64,000 nucleotides of DNA from Ilyonectria destructans (taxonomy: Eukaryota > Ascomycota > Sordariomycetes > Hypocreales > Nectriaceae), in contig JAHEWK010000019.1 of NCBI GenBank assembly GCA_020740775.1, positions 744,001 to 808,000 of the forward strand, written 5' to 3'. The notes beneath the pieces were generated by a model. The model ran no database searches. It was not told the DNA's origin and worked only from the letters and a program-made list of their open reading frames with translations. The position numbers and the translations under genes were made by a program. Below are positions 1 through 11,800 of the stretch, in pieces (position 1 is the first letter of the stretch; each line of letters starts with the position of its first letter).

Positions 1-460
1 CAGAAGCGCTAGATGTTTGCGAATGTCACCGAAGCCTTTATAATAATTGTATCCCCCTGCGCGGCATCAACCGAACTGTGGCATTCCCTAGTCTCCAGCC
101 TTGAATGCAGCGGGCGCAGTCATGCCAAGTTGCCCCGGGGAAATAATATCCCAAGGCTCTGGGCCGCTGAAGACGACATGCAGATCTCCCGTCATCCTCT
201 TCTTTCTTGTTCCACTCTTTCGCTTTCGCACTGGACCTGGTCGTGTTGGGCCTGAGCAGCGTGTCTGCCCCCATCGAATATCACAACCCACCAAGCATAC
301 CCTCCCTTGGAGGACTATCCTGGCAATAAGTCCTCTTCGTCATAGCGTTGTTGTTCGAGCGGCCGAGATAACTGCAGAGTCCTCGGCCGCACTACTAATA
401 ACGGGGCTGTATCCCCCGCTCACTCAACCAGGAAAATCACTTATTGCCGTTTCCGTCATC

Positions 461-2131
461 ATGGTGTTTTTCACTACGGCTTGGACGGTGATGCGCATCA
501 TCTCCCGCAACATCAGGAAATCCCAGTATTACATCGAGGATTACTTTTACTTTATCGGTCAGGTGAGTAACGAATAGCCTGCAACACACCATTATTCTAA
601 TAAACATTTCAGATTCTGTACTACATATTAGCCGCCCTATTTATCCTCGGTACATCTTGCTTTTATTGCGCTTGAATTTTGCTACAGAATGCTAACGAAT
701 AGCAGTTGTCGTCGACGGCGGTACTGGATATGGCTTGGTCCGACTTGCCCCAGACGTCTCAAGCAAATTCTCGCGCTTCACACTCGCAATCCAAGTGGCC
801 TATAGCATCTGCCTGTGCTTCATCAAGGTGGCCGTTATCTGCATGATCCGGCGAATCTTCCGCACGGCTGGTCGATTCTTCATCATGGCGACTTGGGCAG
901 CGATGGTCCTGTCTGTTATCTGGGCCTTATATGGAATCATCCTCCCGTTTGTCCTCTGCAAGCCCGTGGAAAGCGCTTGGGGGGCTGCCAGGCCGGAAAA
1001 GTGCGGTGATATCGTTATGGTATATGTAGCCGTTGCTATCTTGGATATCGTTTCTGAGGTGGTCATTGTGGCGCTGCCGATGAAGATGGTATATAACTTG
1101 CATATGAATCGGGCATACAAGTTGGCAATGCTTGCTGTTTTTGGGGCTGGTTTTGTGTAAGTTTTCCCCATATCGCCGTGTTTTCTTGTTGTCTTGTCGT
1201 TTTATCATCTTGTCATCTTATATGAGAGAAGCCTGCATCCTTATCTCCAGTCTCTGCTAACACCCCTATGCAGCACCATTATCTTTTCATATATGCGGCT
1301 CTACTACGTCTACATTAGCATTCAAAACATATCCAAAATCTCCACCGGAGGATCCATCAGCACCGCACTCCAAGCTGGAATCGCCATTATGGTGGCATCG
1401 AGCCCCATGCTCCGCCCCATATTCGACCGCACTGCTCTCAAATGGCTTGGAATCAGTCTCCGCAGTACCCGGGAGGAGAGCACTGGCGGAGTCGTCAGAT
1501 TACGAGCTACAGGCGGTGGTGGAACAAGGAGAACGAGCCAGGGACCGTCACATACCCGGCCCGGTGGCTTCCAGCAAATGCATGAGAGCGAGGAACATCT
1601 GGCGTGGGAGATGGCTACAATAAATGGTAAGTTTAATGGGTAAAAAATAATAAAATAACTTGTAAAAATTGTAAATTTAAATTTAAATTTAAATTTTTAA
1701 GAAATATTAAATCTACAATAGATGATCAATAAACCAAAGTCTAGGGTAGCGATGAACAGAACGAGGAACTTGCCCTTACAGAATACAAGGTTCATCGGGA
1801 CAAAGATGATCCGAAGATGCTGGTTGCTCCGGAATCCAACAACTCCACAACTCCACATTACGACGACACCAACAAAAGCTCCCCGAAACATCATACTACT
1901 ACTTTATGTATCGACCCTGCCTTTTTCGCCGTGAAGGCGTGCCCTGGCCCCTATCGCGTCGCTACCATACGCCATCCCAGCCAATTATACACCGTTGACT
2001 TCTACACTTTCCTTTTTCACCTTAAAATGCTGCCCCTTCCCAATCCACGCCGCCGCTGCCGTGACTTATCGGAGCCTGGGGGGCATTCCCCACGGACTGG
2101 CGCGCCTTACTGTAACCTCTCTTCACCCTAG
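461..2131 (+). CDS. Fungal rhodopsin-domain (PTH11-like) integral membrane protein, 5 exons proposed
   Basis: A seven-helix membrane protein of the fungal rhodopsin-domain type, a large family of plasma-membrane sensors of mostly unknown ligand. Proposed exons are 461-562, 613-649, 706-1156, 1274-1626 and 1782-2131. All junctions are GT-AG and in phase, and the second intron has a GCTAAC branch site. Hydrophobic segments follow the family order: VVDGGTGYG after helix 2, a cysteine loop CKPVESAW...EKCGD between helices 4 and 5, and SSPMLRPIFDR after helix 7, followed by a polar tail. The ATG at 461 begins inside helix 1. The open frame upstream (LTQPGKSLIAVSVI) also looks like family sequence, so the true start is probably in an earlier exon. 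The last exon, after an AT-rich intron, is the least certain part; without it the protein ends at 1643. The gene appears intact but its ends are unsettled. Confidence 0.75.
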
Positions 2132-2195
2132 GAAATGAGACATGCGTAGAAGAAGGAAAGTTGAGGAAGGAGCTGAAGGCTTGGGCTGTTTTATA

Positions 2196-2484
<289 letters not shown>

Positions 2485-2814
2485 TTAATTAATTGACCCT
2501 CTATACTTTAAATATCTTTCCTCCTAGCTTATGCCTCCTTTATTTTTGCCCTTCTAATAGATATACTCTGCTTTTTAATTTTTTTATCTATCCTATTCCT
2601 GACCTACTCGATGTCCTTACTTACCCTTTAGCTTGGCCTACTGCCGCTGTGTATCTATCTGACGACTATGCTTCCTCCGAGCCCTAGCTCTTTGTTATAT
2701 AAGGAAGGCCTATTTAAAGGGTTAGCGCAAATGCCCGGACTGTATTATAAAAACATCCTGCTTGTGTAGGAGGTGGCTAAAGACTATTACTTATATGCTA
2801 AAACGGAGTAGATA
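2485..2814. other. Intergenic stretch without a recognisable gene
   Basis: Pyrimidine-rich DNA with scattered stops in all frames between the AAAT tract and the first inverted-repeat element. A plus-strand frame of 64 codons shows no recognisable protein character. Confidence 0.5.
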
Positions 2815-3404
2815 TAACGTATATGATAAGCGAGTGAACAAACAATCGAGTGGACCACTCTGATTTTCACCTTAAATCGCGATTTTAAAAGAAATCTTGA
2901 AAGTTCAAACTAATGTAAAAATAGCCATAATTTAAGATATTGTGTGGTGGGCAGTGACAAGAGACACTAAGAACACACAACCCACCCAAAAGGCAGAGCT
3001 GTGATGACCGCGGTAGTGATGTGACTGAAAGGGCAGACAGGGTCGGGATTAAAATCTGGACAAATAGATCATTTGAGTGAAAATAACGACTACCTCAACA
3101 GGTACCATTTGATCAAATGGATCCCTGAGAGGTATCAAAAGAATATGCCAAAGGACTGTAGATTTTAGGGGTACGCTTCAGCTCCCCGTGCGATGTCTTC
3201 GGCTCCCCGTGTAACTAGCCTAATTGGGAATAGTCTATCATCGCGCTGACCGCCTGCCGAATGAGGGATCGCGCTTTCAATTCAAATATCCCGATTAGGA
3301 AATCGCTCATGACCACGTGATATCCGCGGCTGCAAACAGGACTTGAAGACCTTATATTAGCACCTTAGAGAGAAAAGAGGGAGACAGCCACTGGTCATGT
3401 TGCG

Positions 3405-3512
3405 CATATAACCTCAGTTAGCTCAGCGGTATAACGTTTGAGTTACCTTAGGCTATATACGCGGCAGGACCAGTCGTTGTCTTTTTGCAGGATAACAGTT
3501 CGAACCCCCGGT
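3405..3512 (+). other. tRNA-like sequence with Pol III A and B boxes
   Basis: TAGCTCAGCGGT near 3417 matches a tRNA A box, and AGTTCGAACCCCCGG near 3486 matches a B box, followed by TATTTTT. The two boxes lie about 70 bp apart, which fits a tRNA with an intron or a tRNA-derived SINE head. The T-stem does not pair well, so this is not a convincing functional tRNA. It lies inside the MULE, between its left inverted repeat and the end of the transposase. Confidence 0.4.
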
Positions 3513-3536
3513 ATCTATTTTTGCCCTACTATACTA

Positions 3537-6330
3537 TTACTCAAAGACGATCTGTTGCTTGTACGGCAGCAGCCCACCTCTTTTGACCCGATGCTGACGT
3601 CTCTGACGTTTTGGCTGACTCTGCTCGTAGCCCTCTACAACTATGGTATCTGCCTCTAATATAGGGTTCCGTGAGAAAGCCCCAGGACTGTTGGTCTCGA
3701 TTGAAGGGAGCAAGTCCCCAGCGGGAGGCCGACTTCCGGCCGGAGGGAAAGAATGCGGATACTCTCTTGGTCCGGGATGAGGCCCTTGTTGAGATGACTG
3801 TGGGGGGCCAAAGCACTCAAATCCTGATGGCAGCCTCTGCATCTCAATCTGTGATGCCGCTGATCGATGGATCGTTCGAGACTGCATATTTGCTCGTGGA
3901 ATAACGGGCTGTTGTATCACAGGCTGCGGTATTACGGGCTGTATCCGCATTATTTCGTCCCTGACGATACCCCGGATAGCCTGTGATAACACATCAAGGT
4001 TATTAGCTCGTAGGCTAGATCCCCGGCGCCGTAACTGCCTCGTCGGCGTTAGTGTTGCTGACTCTGACTGTATTGCCGGCTGTGATAGCCTCGGCGGCTG
4101 TGACTGCGTAGCCAGCTGCAATAGCCTCATTGGCTGTGGAATTAACAGGGCGGCATTTTGCGGCTGCCTTCGTCGAGGGATAATCTTAGGATCGCGAATT
4201 CGTTGATATGGGTTAAGCTCATTCTATTTTATTAGTAAATAATACGGCAGGCTAGATCAGGAATACTCACAAGGTCAACACAAAGAATCCACTGGTTATC
4301 AAACCACAAAATATTAAGGGCTTACAGAATAATAACCTTCCTATCCCTTCTAACGCTGTCAACTTTAAGATAGTCCTTATAGATAGTATACTTGCAAGGC
4401 AGGCCAAATTGATCGTAAAAAGCACCACTACAGACCCCAATAGGGCAGTCAATAGAATACATCTTAGATGCCTTAGCCCTAAGGTATTGCTTATGTATAA
4501 GAGCGAGCCCTTTCCACGATACCTTCTCAGTGACATCGATCAATAGCTCATAACGGTATTCATCACGGATGCAGCGGGCTTCGTGGTTGATTTCTTCCTC
4601 GAATTTCTCGTCAAGAAGCTCCTTCTGGAGCTTCAGGGCGTGGAACAGCTGGTGGAGGGTCTGTAAGGCATTTTGAAGAAGTGATTTCGTACTGGCATGA
4701 AGGGATTCACAGGGTAAAGTCGTTGTATAACCATAGTTGCGATAATACTTGGTGTAGGCATAAGCCCACTGTGCGCGGAGGGGGATCCAGGTGTCTTTGA
4801 GATAGTCAATCAGGGCTAGAGAGGGCAGTCAGTAAAATACAAAGAGAAAAGGAAGAAGACTTACATTCTTAGTGGGCAAAGTCTCGTGCAAGCTCCCTCC
4901 ATCGCTTATTACATTCTTCCACTATTCCTGTATACATAACAGCCTTCTACGCCTGGCTAAAGTCCTTCGGGCTTGGAGACTGACTGCCCTGTGCCGGCTG
5001 CTGGGCAAGCTGCTCAGCAGCCTGCTCGGCAGTGCTATTATTCTCATCAGAAAGAAAATCTTAAAGGCGTAAGTTGCTACCTTCTGGGCTGATCCAGCGC
5101 TCCTTCATGGCTTTAAGGACGTTTTTCGCGATGTGCTAAGTGTACAGCTGCTTCTGGGCATCAGGAAAAGCTGAGGTTATCCCAATACGAGTGGCAGCAG
5201 CAAAATCAGTAATAATAACGTGGGGATAAAATGCATCCTCAGGCATCTCGTGAGCATTCGAGAGCAGCTTAAACCACTCCCTTAAGCGATAGAGAGCCCA
5301 GGTGAAAAAAGCGGCACTTTCTAAAGGCGTGAGACCGTAGGCAATAGGGAAGACTGATCCTAGGGATATGATGCCGTTGATCTGGAGCAGCTTAAGGCCA
5401 AAGCGGTTGGTATTATATATAGTATCAAACATTATAATATGGGGGAATCGGAACCACATCTCGAAGTCGTGATCCACATTGACGAGCTGAAAGTGCAGCC
5501 GGTCTTCATTATCAAGGACTTCAGCGTGGCAGAAGCCTTCCTCGTCGAGCTCTTTGATCATAGCTTGTGTTGGCGTAAGAGGTCCGGTTGATCGGTATCG
5601 TATCGTTCGTTAGATGTTGTAGATATCCTGGGGGGTCACAAGAAGGTCCGGATTGCTCGCTCGTAAGGATATCTTTATTGCCCTTGCCGTCAGCTTCATA
5701 TTATATGACTGAGACTGTATTACGTCAATCTGGCTTGGCTGTAAAGCACAGTATTCAGGAAATTTAGCCGGAATATCTGAGAGATAATTGTGGTCGCCGT
5801 AAAGGATGCCTATAACCCAGCGGTCTTTAAGAGCCATCTTCTGTACCAGCTTAAGCTTGAAAAGGCAGCCCGTCTTACGGGTTGAGGGCTTCCGAAGCCC
5901 AGTGGATCTCGAGACGAAAGGGCGGCCGCCGCAGGCGCAGATAACCTTATGGCGACGAGCCTTGCCATCTTTGTAGTTATTCGGCCGGCTGTAGACCACA
6001 GCGTAGCCCTGCCTTTTCCCGTCAGCCTGTACAGCAGCATAGGCTTCTTCGTGGGTTGCGTATGTAGCTGTAATAATCGGTTCGGGCGGCGCGGTCAGCT
6101 CCTTCCGCTGTATCGGCTGCCTTAATCGTGACGGCCTGGATGACAGCGAGGGCGGGGGCGAGGATGACGGGGGCAGCAACTGGGCTGACGGAGACGGCGG
6201 TGGTGACGATGCTAGCCATGAAGGCAACGGTGAGGGTGATCGTAGGGGTGACCAAGGCCGGTGCGAAGGCGGCGCTGGCGAGGCTTCTGGGGTTATCGTG
6301 ATACGCGCCGGAAGGCATGTAGTTGCAAAG
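3537..6330 (-). pseudogene. MULE transposase, inactivated by in-frame stops
   Basis: Read from about 6330 down to 3537. The N-terminal part (6227-5610) is proline/serine-rich, then a FAR1-like DNA-binding domain with KVICACGGRPF and TGCLFKLKLV. Next, at 5561-5136, comes the MULE transposase core, with MFDTIYNTNRFGLKLLQING and HVIITDFAAATRIGITSAF carrying catalytic-type aspartates. The C-terminal part (4130-3537) is low-complexity and rich in IQPVIPQPVI repeats. The frame holds stops at the FAR1-MULE junction (near 5610), just after QKQLYT (near 5136), and three more between about 5070 and 4865. Each is TAA or TAG where CAA, CAG or TGG fits the family, which is the RIP-type change. The 4865-4130 stretch is too degraded to follow. 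Confidence 0.8.
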
Positions 6331-7370
6331 TTGCGATATCATCTTATCGTCGCAGCTAGCTTCGGCTTGGTGGGTGGTGGTGGCAGAAAGCTGAAAAGGG
6401 AAAGGACGAAAGGTACATAATATCTTGGTGTGGTATCATATTAAAAATTTGTACCCTTCGTCTAGCTGCATTACTAGCGTTGGGACTTACCTCCTTAGGC
6501 TAGTTACACGGGGAGCCGAAGACATCGCACGGGGAGCTGAAGCGTACCCAGATTAGCTAAAGACTGATCTTGCTGATGATGATTCTTCTTGCTTGATGCC
6601 TTCCATTTTATGGTCCCAATGGGTCAGGCCACTGGTCCCAATCCGGTGCGGCCTTTCCTGTTGAAGGAAGCCGCAGCAATCTAGGCCCTAGTCGCGGCAA
6701 GGATCCGATCAAATGACCGATATCCTCAAAGACGGCAAAACCCCAACTCAATATACGTCTATTAAGTATATAATAATAAGTCCGAATTCTCTTAGATTAT
6801 TAGAAAAGTTCTTTATAGAACTATTTAGAAAAACCTTATTCGCACTGTTTTTTTTTTCTTATTCTAATTTTTAAAAAATCATATAAATTAAGTAAAAGTC
6901 TAAAAAAAACACTATCTTATGACTTCTTTATTTGAACATCTAAAATCAATTTCCTAAAAACCCTAGAGTTATATAGCTTTTTTTTAGAAAATTGAAAATT
7001 GCGACTTTTAGCTGTACAGTATTGTTAGATATGAGAGTGAACTGTGTTCTATTCTTGTCCCTGCCCGTCTGACAGAAGGCTCGCAACAGCCTTTATATAC
7101 AGAGATGCCCTCATCATCATAGAAGCAACAATAAGGTTTTCTTAAATCCGGATCTGAGGGGTCCGGGCCTTCGAGACCGGTTTGCTAGAGATCCGGGCCT
7201 TTGAGACCGGATCTGAGGGGTCCGGGCCTTTGAGACCAGGCCGCAGTCTCAGCAGTTAACACTGGGCCATAGTCTCATCAGTTGACAGATGTGACATGTA
7301 GTTCTGACGTATCTGACAAGTATAAGTGGTCCACTCACTTGTCTGGTCCACTCGCTTATCATATACGTTA

Positions 7371-8877
7371 GTAGGTTAGTTAAGAATACTTAGTTAATAG
7401 CAATATAAATCTAATTATTTAAAAATTGCATTTTTATGTTCTTTAGATATTAAACTTCCCAGGATAACTAAATTAAAGAAGAAACTTAGTTATAGCTCTG
7501 AAGATCTACTACTAAATTGGCTCCTAGAGTTTTAAATTGTCAGTAAAAATCCCAGATCATCCTACCACCCGGCGAGCCTTTGCTAGTTAAAGACACAGCA
7601 CGAGGGCAGCATATTATCCCTGTCTAGAGCTCTCTAGACAGAGGAAGCAGCCTTACCCCGCTCGATCTCAAATGTGTGGCATGTTTTCAGTGACCTGTGA
7701 AAGGGCCTGGACATCGAGGCCGACCTGACGTTTCATGTCGTATATAATAGAAGACACTTCTAATAAAAGCAATGGTATATTGACTTGAAATAGGATGTGG
7801 TTTGTATAGAGTATGGGCCTTGGTGGTGGTACGTTAAGTCGATAATATCAAAAGAGCTTTAACCTCTATAGCAGTACCTTGAGCTAATACATGTAATAAA
7901 ACGACCCCAAAGGACGAGGGAGACCACACCCAAATAGGTAGCTATCCCCCAAGGAGATAGAGGGTCAATCACAACTGTGGCTGTCCAGCTGACTCTGGCA
8001 GAGTCAGCAGCCGGGTAGCACGACCACGAATAAGGCAGAGAGGCCAGTTGTTTGATGATAGCTAGAAAAGTGTCTAATTAGACCCTTTGACGTATTGGAT
8101 CTTGGCTGCGGAAGGTGGCAAGGCTTGGATCTGAGGTTGCAGCTGGAAGATCCGGACGGGTACGGGAGACTGGGAGTCTGCAGACAGCAGGCTCAGAGGA
8201 AAAGGGCGATTGCGGCCAAAATAGAAGGAATCAGTCAACTGCGAGATGACCGTCATAAAATTCATCAATAATACAACCGAGAAATAAAGTCTCAATTTGC
8301 TAGTTTGTTGGTGGGAGCGGCCTTTAGTGCGGACCACACCCGTTCGTAGGGTAGGAGCTGGAGAAGGCACAAAAACAAGGGAAAGCAACAATTCTGCTGT
8401 CACCTGGGGACTGGAGATGCAGGAGGCAATGGATCCACTGCTTTCTGACGTCTCCAAAGGGGAAGAAAAGGAAAATATCGATAAGAGCTGCTGCGACAGC
8501 TATAGTGTAACGAGTGCAATGCGACAAAAGGTGTAGTCAAGTGTAAAGGAAGAAAAAAGCGTGTCGTTTCAATTGCTCGGGCAGACTAGACGCCTTAAGT
8601 AGGGCCATACTAAGCTAGCAGCTAGTCCCTACTGCATTAAAACTCCAGGTGGACCGTTGGCCTCATCACACTAGCTCAACAGGGAGGTCTCGTTCCCTCC
8701 CGCTGTTGAAGCTGCTGATGTCCATGAAGATCTCTCTGTCTAGAAAAGTCCCTTTTAAATTCCTCCCCATTTTCCCTAGCCCTCACCTAGGATGTTGAAT
8801 CCTAGCACCCCACCAATTAACCTCCCTAGTCCATCCTCAGCCGCATCAGTAACAGACAGAATAAGCCTCATCAGTGG
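7371..8877. other. No confident gene; contains an eroded repeat at 7426-7530
   Basis: Positions 7426-7530 are a diverged copy of 35143-35256, sharing TTAAACTTCCCAGGATAACT. The rest has normal GC. Minus-strand open frames around 8074-8527 show no recognisable domain and contain no convincing splice structure. The 3' untranslated region of the secreted-protein gene ending at 8878 must lie here. Confidence 0.5.
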
Positions 8878-11800
8878 CTACGAACCGATGCCATGATCAG
8901 CACCTGAAGCCTTGTAATGGTAATTCCACTCATCGCCACCAATATGCCAGGCAGGTGAGTTACAAACTAAGAGATCACCCCGAAAGCTCTTTAATTATAA
9001 ACCAGTTACCCGTAGGGTCTTACTAAGTGGCTCCGCCACTTAGTAGGGCCGAAAAATCTGGAACAGTCAGAAAAAGTTAGAACAGTGTGACCCCCCTAAA
9101 ACCACAGCCAAAAATGGCCGCCGATGCTGCAATTAATCCTGACAGTCGTTTAAGCAATTTTATTACTGAGAAAATAGATATCCTAGGAGCTGAAGGTCTC
9201 GCGAAAATAACTATATTATTAAATGCCGTGAAAAATATGCTCTTACGCCGGAATTGCAGCCTGCATGCAGATATATAACCAACTTAGCTAGGTCTTTAAG
9301 GCCGCCCTACTACTGCAATTTATATAGTATTATATCTGTAAGAGCTGTTATGATTCCTAAGGCTGTAGCGGAATATCTCTAGGTTCTTTATTATATACTT
9401 ATATATAGGCTGGCGATATTATATATAGCATTTTGGGTATAGTATTTCTGGCTCCTTATCTACTTCTTCCGACTAACTGAATAGCAGTAAGAATTATTTC
9501 TATAGCTATAAATCTTATAATATTATAATAATTTCAATATTATTATTATTATCTGACTTACCTCTATTATATATATTATTTTTAGGCTTAAGGAAGTTCT
9601 TATTAGTATTATCTTTATTATTAAAGTTACTGAAGTTAATAGGGCTAAAGGAAGTATTATATTCTAAGTTATAGTATAATACAGTTAGCTCTATAGCCTT
9701 AGAAAGAGGTTTAGCTGTATAGTGAAGCTTATAGATAGCTGCTTAAATATAAGGATTAGACTTAATATTAATAATAAAGCTATTATTATATTGCCTAAGG
9801 AGGTTAAGATACTTTTAGCTGGAGTTTTCTATATCTAGAAAGTAATCCTTCTGGCCAGTTAGCTCTAGTTACTTCTTAAATATAGGGACCTTTTTTATAA
9901 TACTATTAACTTTAACTTCTTTATTAGAAGATTGCTATTCTTCCCTTAGCTTATCTATCTCTTTCTTTAAGGTTGCCTAATAGCCTTATAGCTTATAGTA
10001 ATAACTCTTTTTAGCCTTAACTTAAAGAGTCTCTTTCTATTGCTATTAGATCTTAACTAAGCTTAAACTTATAATAAAGTGGCCTTAGAGCTTAACTGAC
10101 TTACTATAGTAATAGACTTATAATAAGCAGTTAATATATTCTATATAGTTATAACAGAAGGTAGCAACTTTAGTATTAAGAATAGCAGCTTTATAAATAA
10201 CTAAATAGACCTGCTGAAGAGCAGTATATAATAGCAAGCTTAGCAACTAACTGTATTTAGCATTAAGATACTATATAGTATCTGAGGCTTCTTGAAATTA
10301 TATTTCTAGTGGGAGAAGTAACTTATAGGCAGGGTTAACAGCTTTATACTACTTTCTCTATACTAATACCAACTTTATAATTACTGGTATTTTATCGGCA
10401 GAAAGGGACAAAGACAACACCCAACTCATTAACCTACCTTAGGGAAAACACACACAGAAGGTCGTCACACAGGCGTCTTGGCCGGTCAGCCCAAAGCTGC
10501 ACCAGATTACGCGTAGGTGGTCGGAGCGATCTGAATTCTATGTCTCCCAATAGGGAAGCATCTCATGAGAAAGGATATCCAGTCGGCTGCAGGAAATCTC
10601 GCTGGCAAGGCATCAATTGGGTCTGCAGCGGCCTGTTGTCTGAGGGAGGTCGAAGACAGAGGTTGGACGGGATCGCGATAACCGGCCAATGGGCTTAAAT
10701 AAATCTCTCGAAAATAGAAGACAGCAAACTAATTGATCCTCTGTTAGTCTTTAGGACCTTCCGGTCCCTCTGACTTCCAGAAAGTATCGTGTAGGGGGGA
10801 AAATCCTCCCCCGTATCATACAATCTCAACCTCCCCTTTTTATCCCCCATCGGGGCCACCTCTAAGATCCCCACCAACAACTAATTGGGCCAAGAGCGCC
10901 CAATGGCCTGTCACAGTATACTATTTAGCGGAAAGAGACCAGTTTTCTTAAATCCTAATATAATATTATATATACTAAAGCCAGTATTAAAAATCTTTTA
11001 GAAGGTAGAGATAAAATTAATATAGTTAAAGATAAGGTTATCTTTCTGAAGAGACTTATAGATAGCTGCTTAATATATGTTCTTTAACGGCTAAAAGATA
11101 CTAATATCTATCGGCTGTATAATATAGATTAAATACAGTAGCAGTATTACAATTAGAATATTAAATTGGATATAATATTTAATAAACTGAAAGAATAAGT
11201 ACTCTATAAAGCTATTAATAACTAGAAGGCACTAGATTTTCTTCTTTTTAGGATAGTAATTAGGCAGATTATTAACTGTAACTTCAGTAATACTATTAAT
11301 ATACTTCTACTTATTATAATTAAACTAATTATTAAATATAACCCTACATCTTAAAGCTTATACTGACTTTATTTAGAAAACCTAATTAAACTTATAAAGC
11401 CAGTTAAATATAACTTCAGTATTACTAAATCCTATATCTATCTGTATAAACTGTATATTATTATCAGCTTTAATAGCAGTAAAGTTTTCTATAGAAAATA
11501 ACTTAAAAATAAGCCAGAAAGAAATAGAGTCTCCTACTATATTTTCTATACTAATAAGGGTATAAGACTTATAATTAGCTGGATTTAGAACTTTAGGGCG
11601 AGAGGTATATATTATATATATAATAAGAACCTATACAGTCTCTTAAAGATAGCTGATTTAAAGGCTGGCTTTATCTTTATTCTAGATCTCTAAGGCGCTA
11701 ATTCTCTTAATTTTAATAAGTTCCTTAAGATCCTTAAAGAATATAGTTATATTAGTAATATCTATCGATTTAAATAACTTCTATAACTTCTTAATAGTCT

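Larger units (their letters stand above)
3169..6549 (-). mobile_element. Mutator-like element (MULE) with perfect 55-bp terminal inverted repeats
   Basis: Positions 3169-3223 and 6495-6549 are a perfect 55-bp inverted repeat starting GGGTACGCTTCAGCTCC. The 3,381-bp interior codes on the minus strand for a FAR1/MULE-type transposase. A 9-bp target duplication, expected for this superfamily, is not clear: the flanks share only AGATT. The element is inserted inside the older inverted-repeat element at 2817-7368. Size and layout resemble the Hop-type MULEs of fungi. Confidence 0.88.
2817..7368. mobile_element. Non-autonomous TA-flanked inverted-repeat element, split by a MULE
   Basis: A perfect 22-bp inverted repeat lies at 2815-2836 and 7349-7370. 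It begins TAACGTATATGATAAGCGAG, and weaker pairing continues for about 30 bp around the shared word GTGGACCAC. The outermost TA on both sides fits a TA target duplication, as in Tc1/mariner/pogo superfamily elements. After removing the inner MULE only about 1.2 kb remains and no transposase is visible, so this looks like a non-autonomous (MITE-like) element. The right half (7131-7260) contains about three copies of a unit built on GATCCGGGCCTTTGAGACCG. Confidence 0.7.

Noticed and set aside
8074..8536. Minus-strand frame of 127 codons and partner frames
   Set aside because: No recognisable domain and no splice logic; some apparent starts are not ATG.
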